Translations under genes and position numbers: made by a program | Notes under the pieces: generated by a model | Seen by the model: the letters and a program-made list of their open reading frames with translations, nothing else | Told to the model about the DNA's origin: nothing | Databases searched by the model: none | Assembly: GCA_964478165.1 (NCBI GenBank) | Contig: CAYZGU010000014.1 | Coordinates: 166,941-230,940, forward strand | Origin: CAYZGU01 sp964478165 | GTDB lineage: Bacteria; Poribacteria; WGA-4E; JAJDTR01 | DNA length: 64,000 bases | Direction of reading: 5' to 3' | Part shown: piece after piece, positions 52,555-62,504 of the stretch | How the letters are laid out: each line of letters starts with the position of its first letter | Position numbering within the stretch: position 1 is the stretch's first letter

Positions 52555-53325
52555 ATGGGGGGGGTTGAAGAGAAGATGTTTTATTTGGAAAACATCAGAA
52601 TCTTTCGCGATTTGACGGAAGCAGATCTGAAGATGTTTGACCGAATCACGTACACGACCACCGCATACGGGCATCGTGAGTGTATAAATGGGCAGGGCAA
52701 TCCTGGGAGTGTTGTTTGCCTTCTCAAACAGGGGCGGGTTAAAATGTACAAGCGCTCTCTAGATGGCGAAGAACATACACTAGGAATTCTCCAAGCGGGT
52801 GATATTTTTGGCGTGATGCAAGCTGTTAACGATTCGGCGGGAGGCACTATAGCGGAGACACTAGATGAATCGTTGGTATGTAGTATTCGCCGTCGAGATT
52901 TTGAACTGTTCCTTAAGAAAAAAAGCGAGTTGGCGATGCGTGTTACGAAGCTAATCGGGCTGCGTAGACGACGTATCGAAAATCCATTAGAAAGGCTGTT
53001 ATTCAGAACCGTATCTTCCCGGTTTGCCCTATTCTTGCTTTCCTTAGCCGGAACCTATGTTGCTCATGATAGCCGCGGAATTGTCCTAAGCGTAAAGTTG
53101 TCGGAGCAAGAACTTTCCAATCTCATTGGAGCGGCAAGCGAAACGACAAGCGCGTTGCTCAAAGAGTTGGGACGGCTGAACATTATACGAATACGATCTC
53201 GCCGAATCATGGTTCTCGATCAGTGGCGGCTTAAGAAGCTTGCAGATGCCAAAACCCAAGAATTAGAGATTCCATCCCCGGAGGAATCCGACATGAGTGG
53301 GCTTGGTTCCCCTGGCGTCATTTAA
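52555..53325 (+). CDS. Crp/Fnr-family transcriptional regulator
   Basis: 256 residues. Cyclic-nucleotide-binding beta-roll (about 15-130: RIFRDLTEADLKMFDRI, GEEHTLGILQAGDIFG), dimer helix, then a winged helix with ELSNLIGAASETTSALLKEL as recognition helix. The C-terminal 25 residues are an acidic extension. The cNMP-contacting Arg-Ser pair is not obvious, so the signal is unknown. There are no clustered Cys for an Fnr iron-sulfur centre. GGAGG lies before the ATG. Confidence 0.93.
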   Translation: MGGVEEKMFYLENIRIFRDLTEADLKMFDRITYTTTAYGHRECINGQGNPGSVVCLLKQGRVKMYKRSLDGEEHTLGILQAGDIFGVMQAVNDSAGGTIAETLDESLVCSIRRRDFELFLKKKSELAMRVTKLIGLRRRRIENPLERLLFRTVSSRFALFLLSLAGTYVAHDSRGIVLSVKLSEQELSNLIGAASETTSALLKELGRLNIIRIRSRRIMVLDQWRLKKLADAKTQELEIPSPEESDMSGLGSPGVI

Positions 53326-53397
53326 TATCCACTGAACGGCTGTACATGGAGGAATTTAACCGTTTGAAAACGAATGATCAGTTAATTAACAAATCAG

Positions 53398-53426
53398 TTG
53401 AAATTGATTGAAATTCCGAGTACACT
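53398..53426 (+). promoter_or_regulatory. Candidate promoter of the M28 peptidase gene
   Basis: TTGAAA (53398-53403), 17-nt spacer, TACACT (53421-53426), about 180 nt upstream of the gene. Confidence 0.4.
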
Positions 53427-53604
53427 GGGTTCTCGTTTTTACCCTTAATTCTTTTTAGTGTTTCGACGTAAGGCGATTGGGGTAAGGTGTCGGATTAACA
53501 CTTTTTGTGATAGATTCGCGTAGTGCACTCGAACAATTGAAGATAATTTAAACAGAGATGTTAACCCGTTATCACTTGTCTGCTGGGACTTGAAGGAGCT
53601 GACA

Positions 53605-54993
53605 TTGAATCACGTAAATCAGTATTTGCAGATTGACCGTCAAATGCTTGGCGATATCTATACATCGTGCGAGGTTATGCAGAACCTTACGGTTTTGTGT
53701 GATGATTTTGGATCTCGATTTGCAGGGACCCCGGAGGAATGTAAAGCCGCAGAATTCATCGAAGGGACTTTTGATCGATACGGGCTTAAGGGGGTGCGTT
53801 CTGAATCCTATGTATATGCAGGATGGTCGCGTGGTCCAGCAACACTGGAGGTCATCGAACCGATTCAGCGGTCAATTCACTGTATCTCATTGCCGTACTG
53901 CCCGGCGAACGAAATCACATCAAAACTCGTGTCCGTGGGGTATGGAAGCCCGGCTGAATATGATGAGTGCAATGGCGAAATGGCTAATGCGATTGTCATG
54001 GCAGGGAGTGCGTCACCACCGAATTTGGGACGATGGGTTCATCGAAAAGAGAAATATGACCGTGCCGTGCTCGCCGGTGCGGCTGTGTTTATCTTCGTAA
54101 GTGAACACTCCGGAGTTGGGCCAGAAACTGGAAGTCTCCAAAGTGACTCGCCTGCGCCGGTTCCGGGTATCTCAATCTGTAAAGAGGATGGTGCTTTTCT
54201 ATTGAGGTTGATGGAAAGATATGGAAAGGTCAGGTTACGTGTTTGCACAAAGGATGTCAACGAGCCTAGAACGTCGTGGAATGTTATAGCCGATCTTCCA
54301 GGATGCAAAATTCCAAATGAAATGGTGGTTGTTGGGTGTCACTACGATGGGCATGATATCTCTCAGGGTGCCCATGACCCGGCCTCGGGAATGGTCTCTC
54401 TGATTGAAGCGTCACGGGTTTTGTCGAAGTATGCAGTGAACACCCTGAAGCGCACGGTGCGATTTATTGCCTTTGGGACCGAAGAGATCGGATTAACCGG
54501 TTCCCATCGGTATGTAGAGGCGCATGCGGATGAGCTAGACAACGTGCGGTTTATGTTGAACATGGATGCTGCAGGTGGAACGGGTCGTAAAGGAATTGGA
54601 CTGCATCAATGGCCATCACTGGAGGATTTCTTTCAGCGGGCAGCCAGGGAAATGGCAATGGAAATTCCTATTGGTCAAAAGGTCAATTCGCACTCTGATC
54701 ACTTTCCGTTTATTTTAAAGGGGGTTCCGTCAGGTGATATGAGCGATCCTCAAGCCCCCCCACATGGAAGAGGGTTCGGACACACGGCTTATGACACGCT
54801 AGAGAAAATAGAGTTAGTGAATTTGCAAAAGGCCAGTGCTCTTGGTGCCCAGCTTGCACTTCGAATTGCCAATGCTGAAAACTTCCCGGCGCAACGCCGT
54901 AGCAATCAAGCGGTTCAGGGACTTATTGACACCGATTCTGGACTGGAGGGATATCGTGTGTCTCTCGAATTGGCAAGACATCGTTCTCGATGA
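53605..54993 (+). CDS. M28-family zinc aminopeptidase with PA domain
   Basis: 462 residues. No signal peptide. Residues 1-90 and 215-440 form the peptidase, with a PA-like insert between. Zinc ligands: His/Asp in VVVGCHYDGHD and GAHDPASGM, the catalytic Glu pair in FGTEEIGLTGS, Asp in MLNMDAAG and His in GHTAYDTLEKI. All are present. TTG start at 53605 chosen because AAGGAG lies 6 nt before it; a TTG at 53590 would lie before that SD. Starts a plus-strand run of five genes. Confidence 0.9.
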   Translation: MNHVNQYLQIDRQMLGDIYTSCEVMQNLTVLCDDFGSRFAGTPEECKAAEFIEGTFDRYGLKGVRSESYVYAGWSRGPATLEVIEPIQRSIHCISLPYCPANEITSKLVSVGYGSPAEYDECNGEMANAIVMAGSASPPNLGRWVHRKEKYDRAVLAGAAVFIFVSEHSGVGPETGSLQSDSPAPVPGISICKEDGAFLLRLMERYGKVRLRVCTKDVNEPRTSWNVIADLPGCKIPNEMVVVGCHYDGHDISQGAHDPASGMVSLIEASRVLSKYAVNTLKRTVRFIAFGTEEIGLTGSHRYVEAHADELDNVRFMLNMDAAGGTGRKGIGLHQWPSLEDFFQRAAREMAMEIPIGQKVNSHSDHFPFILKGVPSGDMSDPQAPPHGRGFGHTAYDTLEKIELVNLQKASALGAQLALRIANAENFPAQRRSNQAVQGLIDTDSGLEGYRVSLELARHRSR

Positions 54994-55045
54994 CGGATTG
55001 CGCCCACGGAATCCTAAGCCTGTGAATAGCAAAAAAGGTTAATGG

Positions 55046-55948
55046 ATGCGCATACTCGCTCTATCTGACTTGCATGTGGATTATCGATCTAATCTGTCCT
55101 ACGTTCAGCGAATTTCCGACAGTGATTTTAGGTTCGATGTGCTCATCCTTGCAGGGGATATCAGCGATGATGTAGATAATCTCAAGGTTGTTTTCACAGA
55201 TTTGAGGCGGAAGTTTGCACACGTCTTTTTCGTGCCTGGGAACCACGAGCTCTGGATTCGGAGAGGTGGGTGCGTTAACTCTATCGAGAAGTTCTGGCAC
55301 GTTTTGGAGTTATGTGGAGAGCTTGGCGTAAAGACCAGTCCGTACAAAGTTGGGAATTTGGAAGGCGATGGTGTTTGGATCGTGCCTCTTTTTTCATGGT
55401 ACGTTAAACCTGAAGAGGGATCGTGTAGCCTGTTTGTGCCCAAAAACGATGAAGATCCTACGCTCGCCGGCTGGGGGGACAACCGTTTCACTCGGTGGCC
55501 ACCAGTGGACAGTGGTACTAACATCGCAGATTATTTCCTCCACATCAATGAAAAAGAGGTCCAAAAACACTATGATGCGTTGGTGATTTCCTTTAGCCAC
55601 TTTGTGCCCCGCCGGGATCTCATTTTTAGGACTGGGCTGGAGCGCCAGACTTCAGAGATACAGTGTAGAGATCGCCATCCAACGTTTAATTTCAGTCGAG
55701 TTGCTGGATGTTCGTGTCTCGAAGAACAAATTCGACAGCTCGGGTCCGCAATTCATGTGTATGGCCACCAACATCGCAATCGCCACCGAATTGTTGATGG
55801 TGTGCTCTACGCGTCCCATTGCCTTGGATATAGTTATGAGAGGGAATTTGTGAATTCGTGTGCTGCAGGCGTGCTCAAACTGATATGGGATACGTCGGGG
55901 AAATCGGGAGTTTTCACAAGACTATCAGATCAGCACGTGTTAGAGTAG
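55046..55948 (+). CDS. Calcineurin-like metallophosphoesterase
   Basis: 300 residues. Dimetal motifs in order: SDLHVDYR, LAGDISDD, VPGNHELW, a His in SFSHFVPRR and YGHQHRNRHR. Cytoplasmic phosphohydrolase; substrate unknown. AAGG lies a few bases upstream of the ATG. It follows the M28 peptidase after 52 bp and is followed by htrA after 12 bp, so these are probably one transcript. Confidence 0.9.
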   Translation: MRILALSDLHVDYRSNLSYVQRISDSDFRFDVLILAGDISDDVDNLKVVFTDLRRKFAHVFFVPGNHELWIRRGGCVNSIEKFWHVLELCGELGVKTSPYKVGNLEGDGVWIVPLFSWYVKPEEGSCSLFVPKNDEDPTLAGWGDNRFTRWPPVDSGTNIADYFLHINEKEVQKHYDALVISFSHFVPRRDLIFRTGLERQTSEIQCRDRHPTFNFSRVAGCSCLEEQIRQLGSAIHVYGHQHRNRHRIVDGVLYASHCLGYSYEREFVNSCAAGVLKLIWDTSGKSGVFTRLSDQHVLE

Positions 55949-55960
55949 GGGGAGTTCATC

Positions 55961-57364
55961 TTGTTGATATTCGCGGATATCTTTTGTCTTTTTTCTAGAA
56001 GGCTCATCGTACTATGTGTATTGTTTGCGATATCACTTGTGAGCGTAACTTGGCCGAAATCGGCGTTACAAGAGGATATCGCAGCGTCTCGAAGGAATGC
56101 CCTTGTGCAGGCTGTAGAGAAGGCAAGCCCCGCCGTTGTCAATATCAGTACGACACGGATTCAACAGGTCAGTGTGCGCCCAATTTTTGACGACTTTTGG
56201 TTTTTTAATTATCCTTTCGAAATTCCCCGGCAGCGCGAACTTCATGGGCTCGGTTCGGGCGTAATAATAGATCGGGAAGGCTACGTGCTTACCAATCAGC
56301 ATGTCATTCAGGCTGCCGACGAAACGAAAGTCATTCTTTCGGACGGGCGCGAGTTTGAAGCTGAAATCGTTGGTGAGGACTTCCTGTCAGATCTCGCTAT
56401 GTTGAAAATCGACGCACCAGATCTGATTCAGATTGAGTTGGGAGACTCGGACAGCCTTCTAATCGGAGAGTGGGCCATTGCGATTGGTCACCCGTTTGCA
56501 GCTGCGGTTGGGAACCCCAGGCCGACTGTTACCATGGGGGTGGTCAGTGCCACAAATCGCGCTCTCAAAACGGAGGACAGACTGTATCAGCATCTAATCC
56601 AGACGGATGCCTCGATTAACCCGGGCAATAGTGGCGGTGCGCTGGCGAACATGTATGGGCAGTTAATAGGGATTAATGCTGCGATTTATTCGACAAGCGG
56701 TGGTTCACAGGGAATCGGATTTGCGATTCCGGTGAATACGGCGAAGAAGATAATTAACCCCCTTGTTCTGTATGGAGCAGTTGTCCCTCCATACATCGGA
56801 ATTGAAGGCCAGCCATTGACGGCCGACTTGGTTGAAGAATTCGAATTGGGGGGACGAGCGGGGGTTCTAGTTTCTTCTGTGCAGAGAGGAAGCCCAGCGA
56901 AGGAAGCCGGGGTCAGGCGTGGCGACGTTATCGAGGCAGTTAACCAGCAGTCGACTCCCAATCTGTCCGTGTTCAATGCCGTTACGCGGCTGTTGGAGGA
57001 AAATCAGACTGTTACGTTCCAAATTATTCGAAATCGAAAGCGGAGAGAGTTACAACTGTCTATCCAAGAGCTCCAGTGGTCGTTCGATGTCCCGGGTTGG
57101 GGTATTACGATTGAGCAAATAGATCGAAAAACTGCCCAAAGATATCAACAACATGGTGTTCTCGTTATTAGGCTCGATCGTCGTAGCACACTAACGGGAC
57201 TTCTTAAGCGCAATGACCTCCTCTACCAGATTAACGAGTCAAAGATTAAGTCAGTCGAGGATTTCAAGCGAATTATCAACCAATTGCAACGTCATCAACG
57301 GATCGCAATCTATTTTGAACGTGATGGAAAGCGATTGAAATCACGCAACTTAATTATTCAGTAG
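55961..57364 (+). CDS. HtrA/DegP-family serine protease
   Basis: 467 residues, membrane-anchored or secreted into the periplasm (hydrophobic helix at about 12-35). Catalytic triad His114 (TNQHVIQ), Asp144 (SDLAMLK), Ser224 (GNSGGAL). Two PDZ domains: 270-360 (YIGIEGQPL, AGVRRGDVIEAVN) and about 370-460 (GWGITIEQI, LKRNDLLYQINESK). It degrades or refolds misfolded envelope proteins. TTG start with GGGGGAG upstream. All catalytic residues are intact. Confidence 0.94.
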   Translation: MLIFADIFCLFSRRLIVLCVLFAISLVSVTWPKSALQEDIAASRRNALVQAVEKASPAVVNISTTRIQQVSVRPIFDDFWFFNYPFEIPRQRELHGLGSGVIIDREGYVLTNQHVIQAADETKVILSDGREFEAEIVGEDFLSDLAMLKIDAPDLIQIELGDSDSLLIGEWAIAIGHPFAAAVGNPRPTVTMGVVSATNRALKTEDRLYQHLIQTDASINPGNSGGALANMYGQLIGINAAIYSTSGGSQGIGFAIPVNTAKKIINPLVLYGAVVPPYIGIEGQPLTADLVEEFELGGRAGVLVSSVQRGSPAKEAGVRRGDVIEAVNQQSTPNLSVFNAVTRLLEENQTVTFQIIRNRKRRELQLSIQELQWSFDVPGWGITIEQIDRKTAQRYQQHGVLVIRLDRRSTLTGLLKRNDLLYQINESKIKSVEDFKRIINQLQRHQRIAIYFERDGKRLKSRNLIIQ

Positions 57365-57514
57365 GAGTTTGTTCCGACACTTACGGGTGGAATGTGTTCT
57401 TCCTTTGGCTGAATAATCTTAATGTTTGATACTCGTCAGTTAAGTTAGGCTACTGCAAGTGCGGGGATGGTCCCACATTCCACACTTACTGATCCGGCAA
57501 GGAGGTGAATAAAT

Positions 57515-58240
57515 ATGCGCTTGACAATGCCGACAATTATCGCCCTGTGCTTCGCCCTTATCATCATGGCGCTGATTCTTAATTTTGTGAGGGTAGATGA
57601 AGATGGAACGGGGGTTGGTGTTAATCTGGAAAGCGAAGAGTTCAAGCTGATGCGGACCCATGCGAAGGAAGCGTTTAACGCCAAGAAGTACGAACAGGCG
57701 ATAGCTCTTTATCAAGAATCTGTGAAAATGCGTCCTGAAAATGCGGAAGTACATAATGATCTGGGAGCAACCTACTACGCATTTGGCTTGGAATATGCTG
57801 GTCCGAGTTGGCCTTCGTGGCGAAGTAATCTCGCTGGAAAGACGGTAACCGAAGTTCTCGACGAACTTAGAACTGCAATGAATCAGACCGTGTCAGGCTA
57901 TATCGAGGTAAAAACCGATAACCGCGTTCTTACTGAAGCGCTTCAAACGCAGGCAAAACAGCATGGTGCAACCGTGTACACCGTGGCGTGGGAGGAGCAT
58001 GCCACGATTAGTGTGTTAATCGGACAAACACAAGAGTATCTAGCCAAGGCACGTGATGCTTATCTCCGCGCGATAGACCTCAAACCAACATACAGTCCGG
58101 CTTATCGAAATCTTGGATCTCTTTTTATGAAGCTTGGTCAATCTGATACGGCTGTTGATTATCTGCAACAGGCTTATCAGCTTGATCCGAGAGACAAGGA
58201 GCTGGAACAGTACCTCAGTCAATTCAAGAAACTATACTAG
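57515..58240 (+). CDS. Membrane-anchored TPR protein
   Basis: 241 residues. One N-terminal helix (TIIALCFALIIMALILNF), then TPR units (AKEAFNAKKYEQAIALYQES, PAYRNLGSLFMKLG, AVDYLQQAYQLDP). A non-TPR insert of about 80 residues splits the array. The ribosome site AAGGAGGTGA is a full anti-SD match, so it is well translated. The next gene starts 3 nt after its stop. Unknown role; envelope scaffold or quality control with HtrA is inferred from position. Confidence 0.85.
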   Translation: MRLTMPTIIALCFALIIMALILNFVRVDEDGTGVGVNLESEEFKLMRTHAKEAFNAKKYEQAIALYQESVKMRPENAEVHNDLGATYYAFGLEYAGPSWPSWRSNLAGKTVTEVLDELRTAMNQTVSGYIEVKTDNRVLTEALQTQAKQHGATVYTVAWEEHATISVLIGQTQEYLAKARDAYLRAIDLKPTYSPAYRNLGSLFMKLGQSDTAVDYLQQAYQLDPRDKELEQYLSQFKKLY

Positions 58241-58243
58241 AAA

Positions 58244-59026
58244 ATGAGCGACGATTCTCAGCACCGACTAAAGGCCATGAAAATCAAGGGCATTCTTTGC
58301 CAATCGCTTACGCTCTATCGCCAGAATTTTCGGACATTGATCGGTAGCGTTGCACCAAGTGTAATCATCGGTTGCGCTGCATACCTGTTAATATTTGGCG
58401 ATTGGTTTAGTTTTGCTCCAGTTGTCGCCGAGGCATCAAAAATTCTAGGCGTGTTTTTGTTCGGGACAATTGTGCTCTTCGTATCCGCAATTGGTTCCGC
58501 CGCAGGAGCGATCGTGATTTCAGAGCGTTTTCTGAATCGAGAAGTTACAATTAGACAGTCATTTTTGAGGGTTGTCGATGCGATTTTTCCACTCCTCGGG
58601 GCCTTAACACTTTCATCTACCGCTATTTCTGCAGGCTTCATCATGCTCTATATACCAGGGGTAGTCGCGTACGGTTGGTTTTGCTTAGCGCCTGCGGTTA
58701 TCATGGTTGAAGGGGAAGGTGGCGTGGGTGCGTTAAAGCGAAGCTGTGTGATTGTCAAGGGGTACTGGAACAAAGCATTCGCTGTTGTTGTGTTCTTAGC
58801 TATCGGACAACTCATTTTAGCCGTGCTTGTGTATTCGCTTGCATTACAATTTCGGACGTCCGTTAGCGCGAACTTGTGTTTCAGATTTCTGTTAATTTGT
58901 CTGCCACTCCTAATAGAACCATTCAAGGTCTGTACGACCACAGTACTTTACTACGATCTTCGGATTCGAAAAGAAAATTACACGCTTCAGACTATGGAAG
59001 ATGAGATTACGTCCACGGTCTCATGA
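58244..59026 (+). CDS. Multi-pass membrane protein of unknown function
   Basis: 260 residues with about six hydrophobic helices (SVIIGCAAYLLIFG, LGVFLFGTIVLFVSAIGSA, SAGFIMLYIPGVVAYGWF, AFAVVVFLAIGQLILAVLV). The pattern (soluble N-terminus, repeated Gly-rich helices, ALKRS..IVKGYW between helices) resembles the membrane domain linked to glycerophosphodiester phosphodiesterases. It starts 3 nt after the TPR gene, so coupled expression is likely. Confidence 0.78.
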   Translation: MSDDSQHRLKAMKIKGILCQSLTLYRQNFRTLIGSVAPSVIIGCAAYLLIFGDWFSFAPVVAEASKILGVFLFGTIVLFVSAIGSAAGAIVISERFLNREVTIRQSFLRVVDAIFPLLGALTLSSTAISAGFIMLYIPGVVAYGWFCLAPAVIMVEGEGGVGALKRSCVIVKGYWNKAFAVVVFLAIGQLILAVLVYSLALQFRTSVSANLCFRFLLICLPLLIEPFKVCTTTVLYYDLRIRKENYTLQTMEDEITSTVS

Positions 59027-59672
59027 TTTGAGAGGTCCAATTTCTGGATTAACACGACGCGAACTATCTTCTAGCACTACTCTGTTTCTTAGTGAAACGT
59101 CGAAGAGGCTGCCGTCTTCGTCTTCCCCAATTTTGAATTTCAGTCGCTCAGAGAAGATTTTTTATAAACGCGACATCAAGTTGGCGGAGGAGTTGTTAGA
59201 ATACGCTTTGGCGTGGCCCAGCGCCATCAAAATATTTCAACCGAAATGCTTCTATGGAGTGCTGCGGTTTGTGCCATGTTTGCCAAGTACGTGTTGTTAC
59301 CAACGACGAAAAATAACCTCAGCGCTTACGCTATTGATGTTACAAAGTATCTTTCGATTGTTGTATAGTTGTTCGATTTTCAAGTTCTTTTGAGACTATG
59401 GCATGCGAAGAAGAGAGCAGGAAGCTTTTCGGAAAGAACAAGGGACTTATGGAGTGTTGTTATACCTTCCCATGCTTAAACGCTGCGTTCCCGAAGATGC
59501 TAACGTGGGAATCTATAGCCAATTGTGCATACGCTCGGTCCGATGCAGATAAGTTCGTTAGGGTTGGATTTCAGTCTGATTCACATTGTATGCGGTCTGT
59601 TGGGAATGTCTCTATAGAGACGAACAAGGAGCTTGACAAATAAGTGAAAATTACCCCTTATGCCCTACTAGT
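59027..59672. other. Intergenic region
   Basis: 650 bp. Frames of 130 and 81 codons are shadows without SD or domain. No terminator or RNA recognised. Confidence 0.5.
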
Positions 59673-59684
59673 TTGGCGGAATTA

Positions 59685-60398
59685 ATGCGCGAAGAGCCCT
59701 GTTATAGCGAGGCGTTCTACAGGTCGACACAAAGTGACTCTTGTATTATTGATCTCGCCACAGATAGAAAGATACTCTTGGATCAGGTTAATCCTCCAAT
59801 CTGTTGGCCTCGGATTTTTGGAAATGAGAATCCGGTTGAAATTGAGGTTGGTTGTGGCAGAGGCCGTTTCTTGCTTGAAGCGGCAAAACGATGTCCGGAG
59901 ATTAACTATTTGGGAATAGAGCGTGCCCCGAAATATATTCGACGGACACAAATGCGTTTTCTAAAGCACATCAAGCACACGGGCAGTCTTCGTGGAAAGT
60001 CGAAATCTTTGCCCTTCTCCAATGTTCGATTAGTTTGGAGTGACGCCGCGTATTTTGTCGATCGCTATCTTCCTGAGGATACCGTAAAAGCATATCATGT
60101 CTATTTTCCCGATCCATGGCCGAAGAAGCGCCAGCATAAGCGCCGCCTCTTCAGAAGTGAACTGTGGTTGCAAGGCTTCACTCGAACTCTTTATCCAAGG
60201 GGCGGTCGTCTTTATTTGGCGACGGATTACGAGGAGTATTTTCTCGAGATTTGCGCTCGTCTATCCCAGTCAAAGACTGTGGTTGAAAAGCCATTAGATT
60301 TGTCTGAAATAGATCGCATTCAAACCAACTTTGAGATGAGATATTTAGCTGAGGGACGCAAGATCTATCGTGCTATGTATGAGAAACATGAAGTGTGA
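59685..60398 (+). CDS. trmB: tRNA (guanine-N7)-methyltransferase
   Basis: 237 residues. Makes m7G46 in tRNA. SAM site VEIEVGCGRGRFLLEAA, LGIERA as motif II, and the TrmB-specific YFPDPWPKKRQHKRR with RSELWLQGF. The frame also permits a TTG at 59673. The ATG at 59685 is chosen with GGCGGA before it. Starts the trmB-uvrC-rlmD string of nucleic-acid genes. Confidence 0.95.
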   Translation: MREEPCYSEAFYRSTQSDSCIIDLATDRKILLDQVNPPICWPRIFGNENPVEIEVGCGRGRFLLEAAKRCPEINYLGIERAPKYIRRTQMRFLKHIKHTGSLRGKSKSLPFSNVRLVWSDAAYFVDRYLPEDTVKAYHVYFPDPWPKKRQHKRRLFRSELWLQGFTRTLYPRGGRLYLATDYEEYFLEICARLSQSKTVVEKPLDLSEIDRIQTNFEMRYLAEGRKIYRAMYEKHEV

Positions 60399-60492
60399 GA
60401 GCCTCAGACGAAAATTCTGGGCCCATGTGTGCCAACTTCAGCCCGCCGACTTCTCCATGTTTTCCTTCGTTCGATACAGGATCTAAGCAGGA

Positions 60493-62349
60493 ATGAAAAA
60501 ACAAATTGCTGATAAACTTGTCAATCTTCCACCAAATTCCGGCGTCTATCTAATGAAGGACATAGAAGGTGTTGTTCTTTATGTTGGAAAGGCGGCATCA
60601 TTGCGTCAGCGGGTGCGTTCGTATTTTCATGCCTCGGTACAATGGAATGCGTTGACCCAACCTATGCTGCGCTATGTCGATGATATCGATTTTGTTGTTA
60701 CACCGAACAATGTCGAAGCATTAGTTCTCGAGAATAATCTAATCAAAAAGCATCAACCGCGTTACAATGTCAAACTCAAGGATGATAAACGATATCCTTA
60801 TTTGAAGGTCTCTGTCGGTGAAGCGTTCCCGGGACTTTTCGTTACTCGCCAAGCTGATAGTACTGGCGGAAGATTTTTTGGCCCTTTCGTGCATGTACGG
60901 GCTATACGTCAGACAATCAAGCAGCTCACGAAAGTCTTTCCTATCCGGACCTGTACTCTGGACTTAAAGGCGTCTGAAAATTCCCATCGTGTTTGTCTAG
61001 ACTATCACATCAAACGCTGTCCAGGTCCCTGCGCCAACCTAATCAGCACTGCGGAATATGAAAAAATTGTTCAGAATGTCTGTCGATTCTTGGGCGGAAA
61101 CACGCGGGAAGTCATCCGTGAACTCAAAGAACGAATGGAGCTTGCGGCTGTCGAGTTAGATTTTGAAGGAGCAGCGAAATACCGAGATCAGATTGAAACC
61201 ATTACCCAAGCAATTGATACGCAGCATCTTGATACTGTGTCTGCTGCTGATGAGGATGTGATTGGCGTCGCGTACAAAGGGACTGGGGCGTGTGCTCAAG
61301 TGTTGATGGTTCGAAATGGTAAGCTGATAGACCGAGAACATTATTTTATGAACGATGTTGATTCAGAGTTCCCAATGCAATCTTTGACCGCTTTTGTCCA
61401 GCAGTATTACCAGAATGCATCCTTTATTCCAAAAAAAATTGTTTTGCCGAATCCGGTCGACATGCCAGAGGTTATTCAGAACTGGCTTTCTGAAAAGCGC
61501 GGCAGTGCTACAACGTTGCATGTCCCGCAAAAAGGCAGAATGTGCCGTTTGGTGGAAATGGCGTCGAAAAATGCGGATCTCATCCTGAGTCAGAAGGAAT
61601 TGAAAGTCATCCACATGGCTGGTGAAAACCCCGCATTGATCGAACTTCAAGAGTTATTGAAGTTAGCTCGCCCGCCTCAGCGGATTGAAGGATTTGATAT
61701 ATCCAATCTTGGAAATCGATTTGCTGTTGGTTCGATGGTGGTAATGGAGGATGGTGAACCGACAAAATCAGAGTACCGTCGATTCAAGATTCGTACGGTG
61801 GACCGACAGAATGATTTTGCTATGATGAAAGAAGTGCTGAATCGCCGATTATGCCGTGCAATCGAAGAGAACAGTTTCCCAGATCTCATGCTGATTGATG
61901 GTGGCAAGGGACAGCTGGGCGCTGCCTGTGAGGTATTGAATCGTCTTGATCTAAGCCATCTTCCTATCATCGGAATCGCAAAGCGTTGTGAGTTCCTTTT
62001 CTTGCCGCAGCGGGCCGATCCCATTGTACTGCGCCATGATAATTCAACTCTGCATCTTTTCCAACGTTTGCGTGACGAAGCACATCGTTTTGCCGTTACC
62101 TATCACCGCAAGCTCCGCGACCGGGAAATTAGCCACTCTGTGCTAGACGAAATCCGCAATATAGGTTCTAGGCGGAAAAAGTCGCTACTTCAGCATTTCG
62201 GGTCGATTGAAAATATTCGGTGTGCAAGTCTCGACCAATTACTGTCGGTCAAAGGAATTACCCATGTGATTGCGGCAGACATCCAAAAGCATTTAAGCCT
62301 GCGAGGGGCGGATGCCTTCGTGGTGACAAAAAAAACGATTGTTGACTGA
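60493..62349 (+). CDS. uvrC: UvrABC system protein C (excinuclease)
   Basis: 618 residues. GIY-YIG nuclease for the 3' incision (PNSGVYLMKD, LYVGKAASLRQRV), Cys-rich linker, UVR motif binding UvrB (about 215-230), and the RNase-H-like C-terminal nuclease for the 5' incision (GFDISNLGNRFAVGSMVV, LMLIDGGKGQLGAA, RDEAHRFA). It ends in a helix-hairpin-helix DNA-binding pair. Acidic and His residues of both nucleases are intact. Length is normal. Confidence 0.97.
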   Translation: MKKQIADKLVNLPPNSGVYLMKDIEGVVLYVGKAASLRQRVRSYFHASVQWNALTQPMLRYVDDIDFVVTPNNVEALVLENNLIKKHQPRYNVKLKDDKRYPYLKVSVGEAFPGLFVTRQADSTGGRFFGPFVHVRAIRQTIKQLTKVFPIRTCTLDLKASENSHRVCLDYHIKRCPGPCANLISTAEYEKIVQNVCRFLGGNTREVIRELKERMELAAVELDFEGAAKYRDQIETITQAIDTQHLDTVSAADEDVIGVAYKGTGACAQVLMVRNGKLIDREHYFMNDVDSEFPMQSLTAFVQQYYQNASFIPKKIVLPNPVDMPEVIQNWLSEKRGSATTLHVPQKGRMCRLVEMASKNADLILSQKELKVIHMAGENPALIELQELLKLARPPQRIEGFDISNLGNRFAVGSMVVMEDGEPTKSEYRRFKIRTVDRQNDFAMMKEVLNRRLCRAIEENSFPDLMLIDGGKGQLGAACEVLNRLDLSHLPIIGIAKRCEFLFLPQRADPIVLRHDNSTLHLFQRLRDEAHRFAVTYHRKLRDREISHSVLDEIRNIGSRRKKSLLQHFGSIENIRCASLDQLLSVKGITHVIAADIQKHLSLRGADAFVVTKKTIVD

Positions 62350-62504
62350 GAAACCCTTAGATTCTAAGCTCATTAATTGGAAAAAGATATACGAACTACG
62401 CGAGGTTTGGGTCAAGGGCCTCAAGAAGAGCCTTCTTCCGCGCACACAAGTGTTGGGAGTGATTCTTCTTTGCTGTGGCACTAGATTCAATGCGAAAGGT
62501 TCTT

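Noticed and set aside
59001..59393. 130-codon plus frame after the membrane protein
   Set aside because: Starts inside the previous gene in another phase and has no domain.
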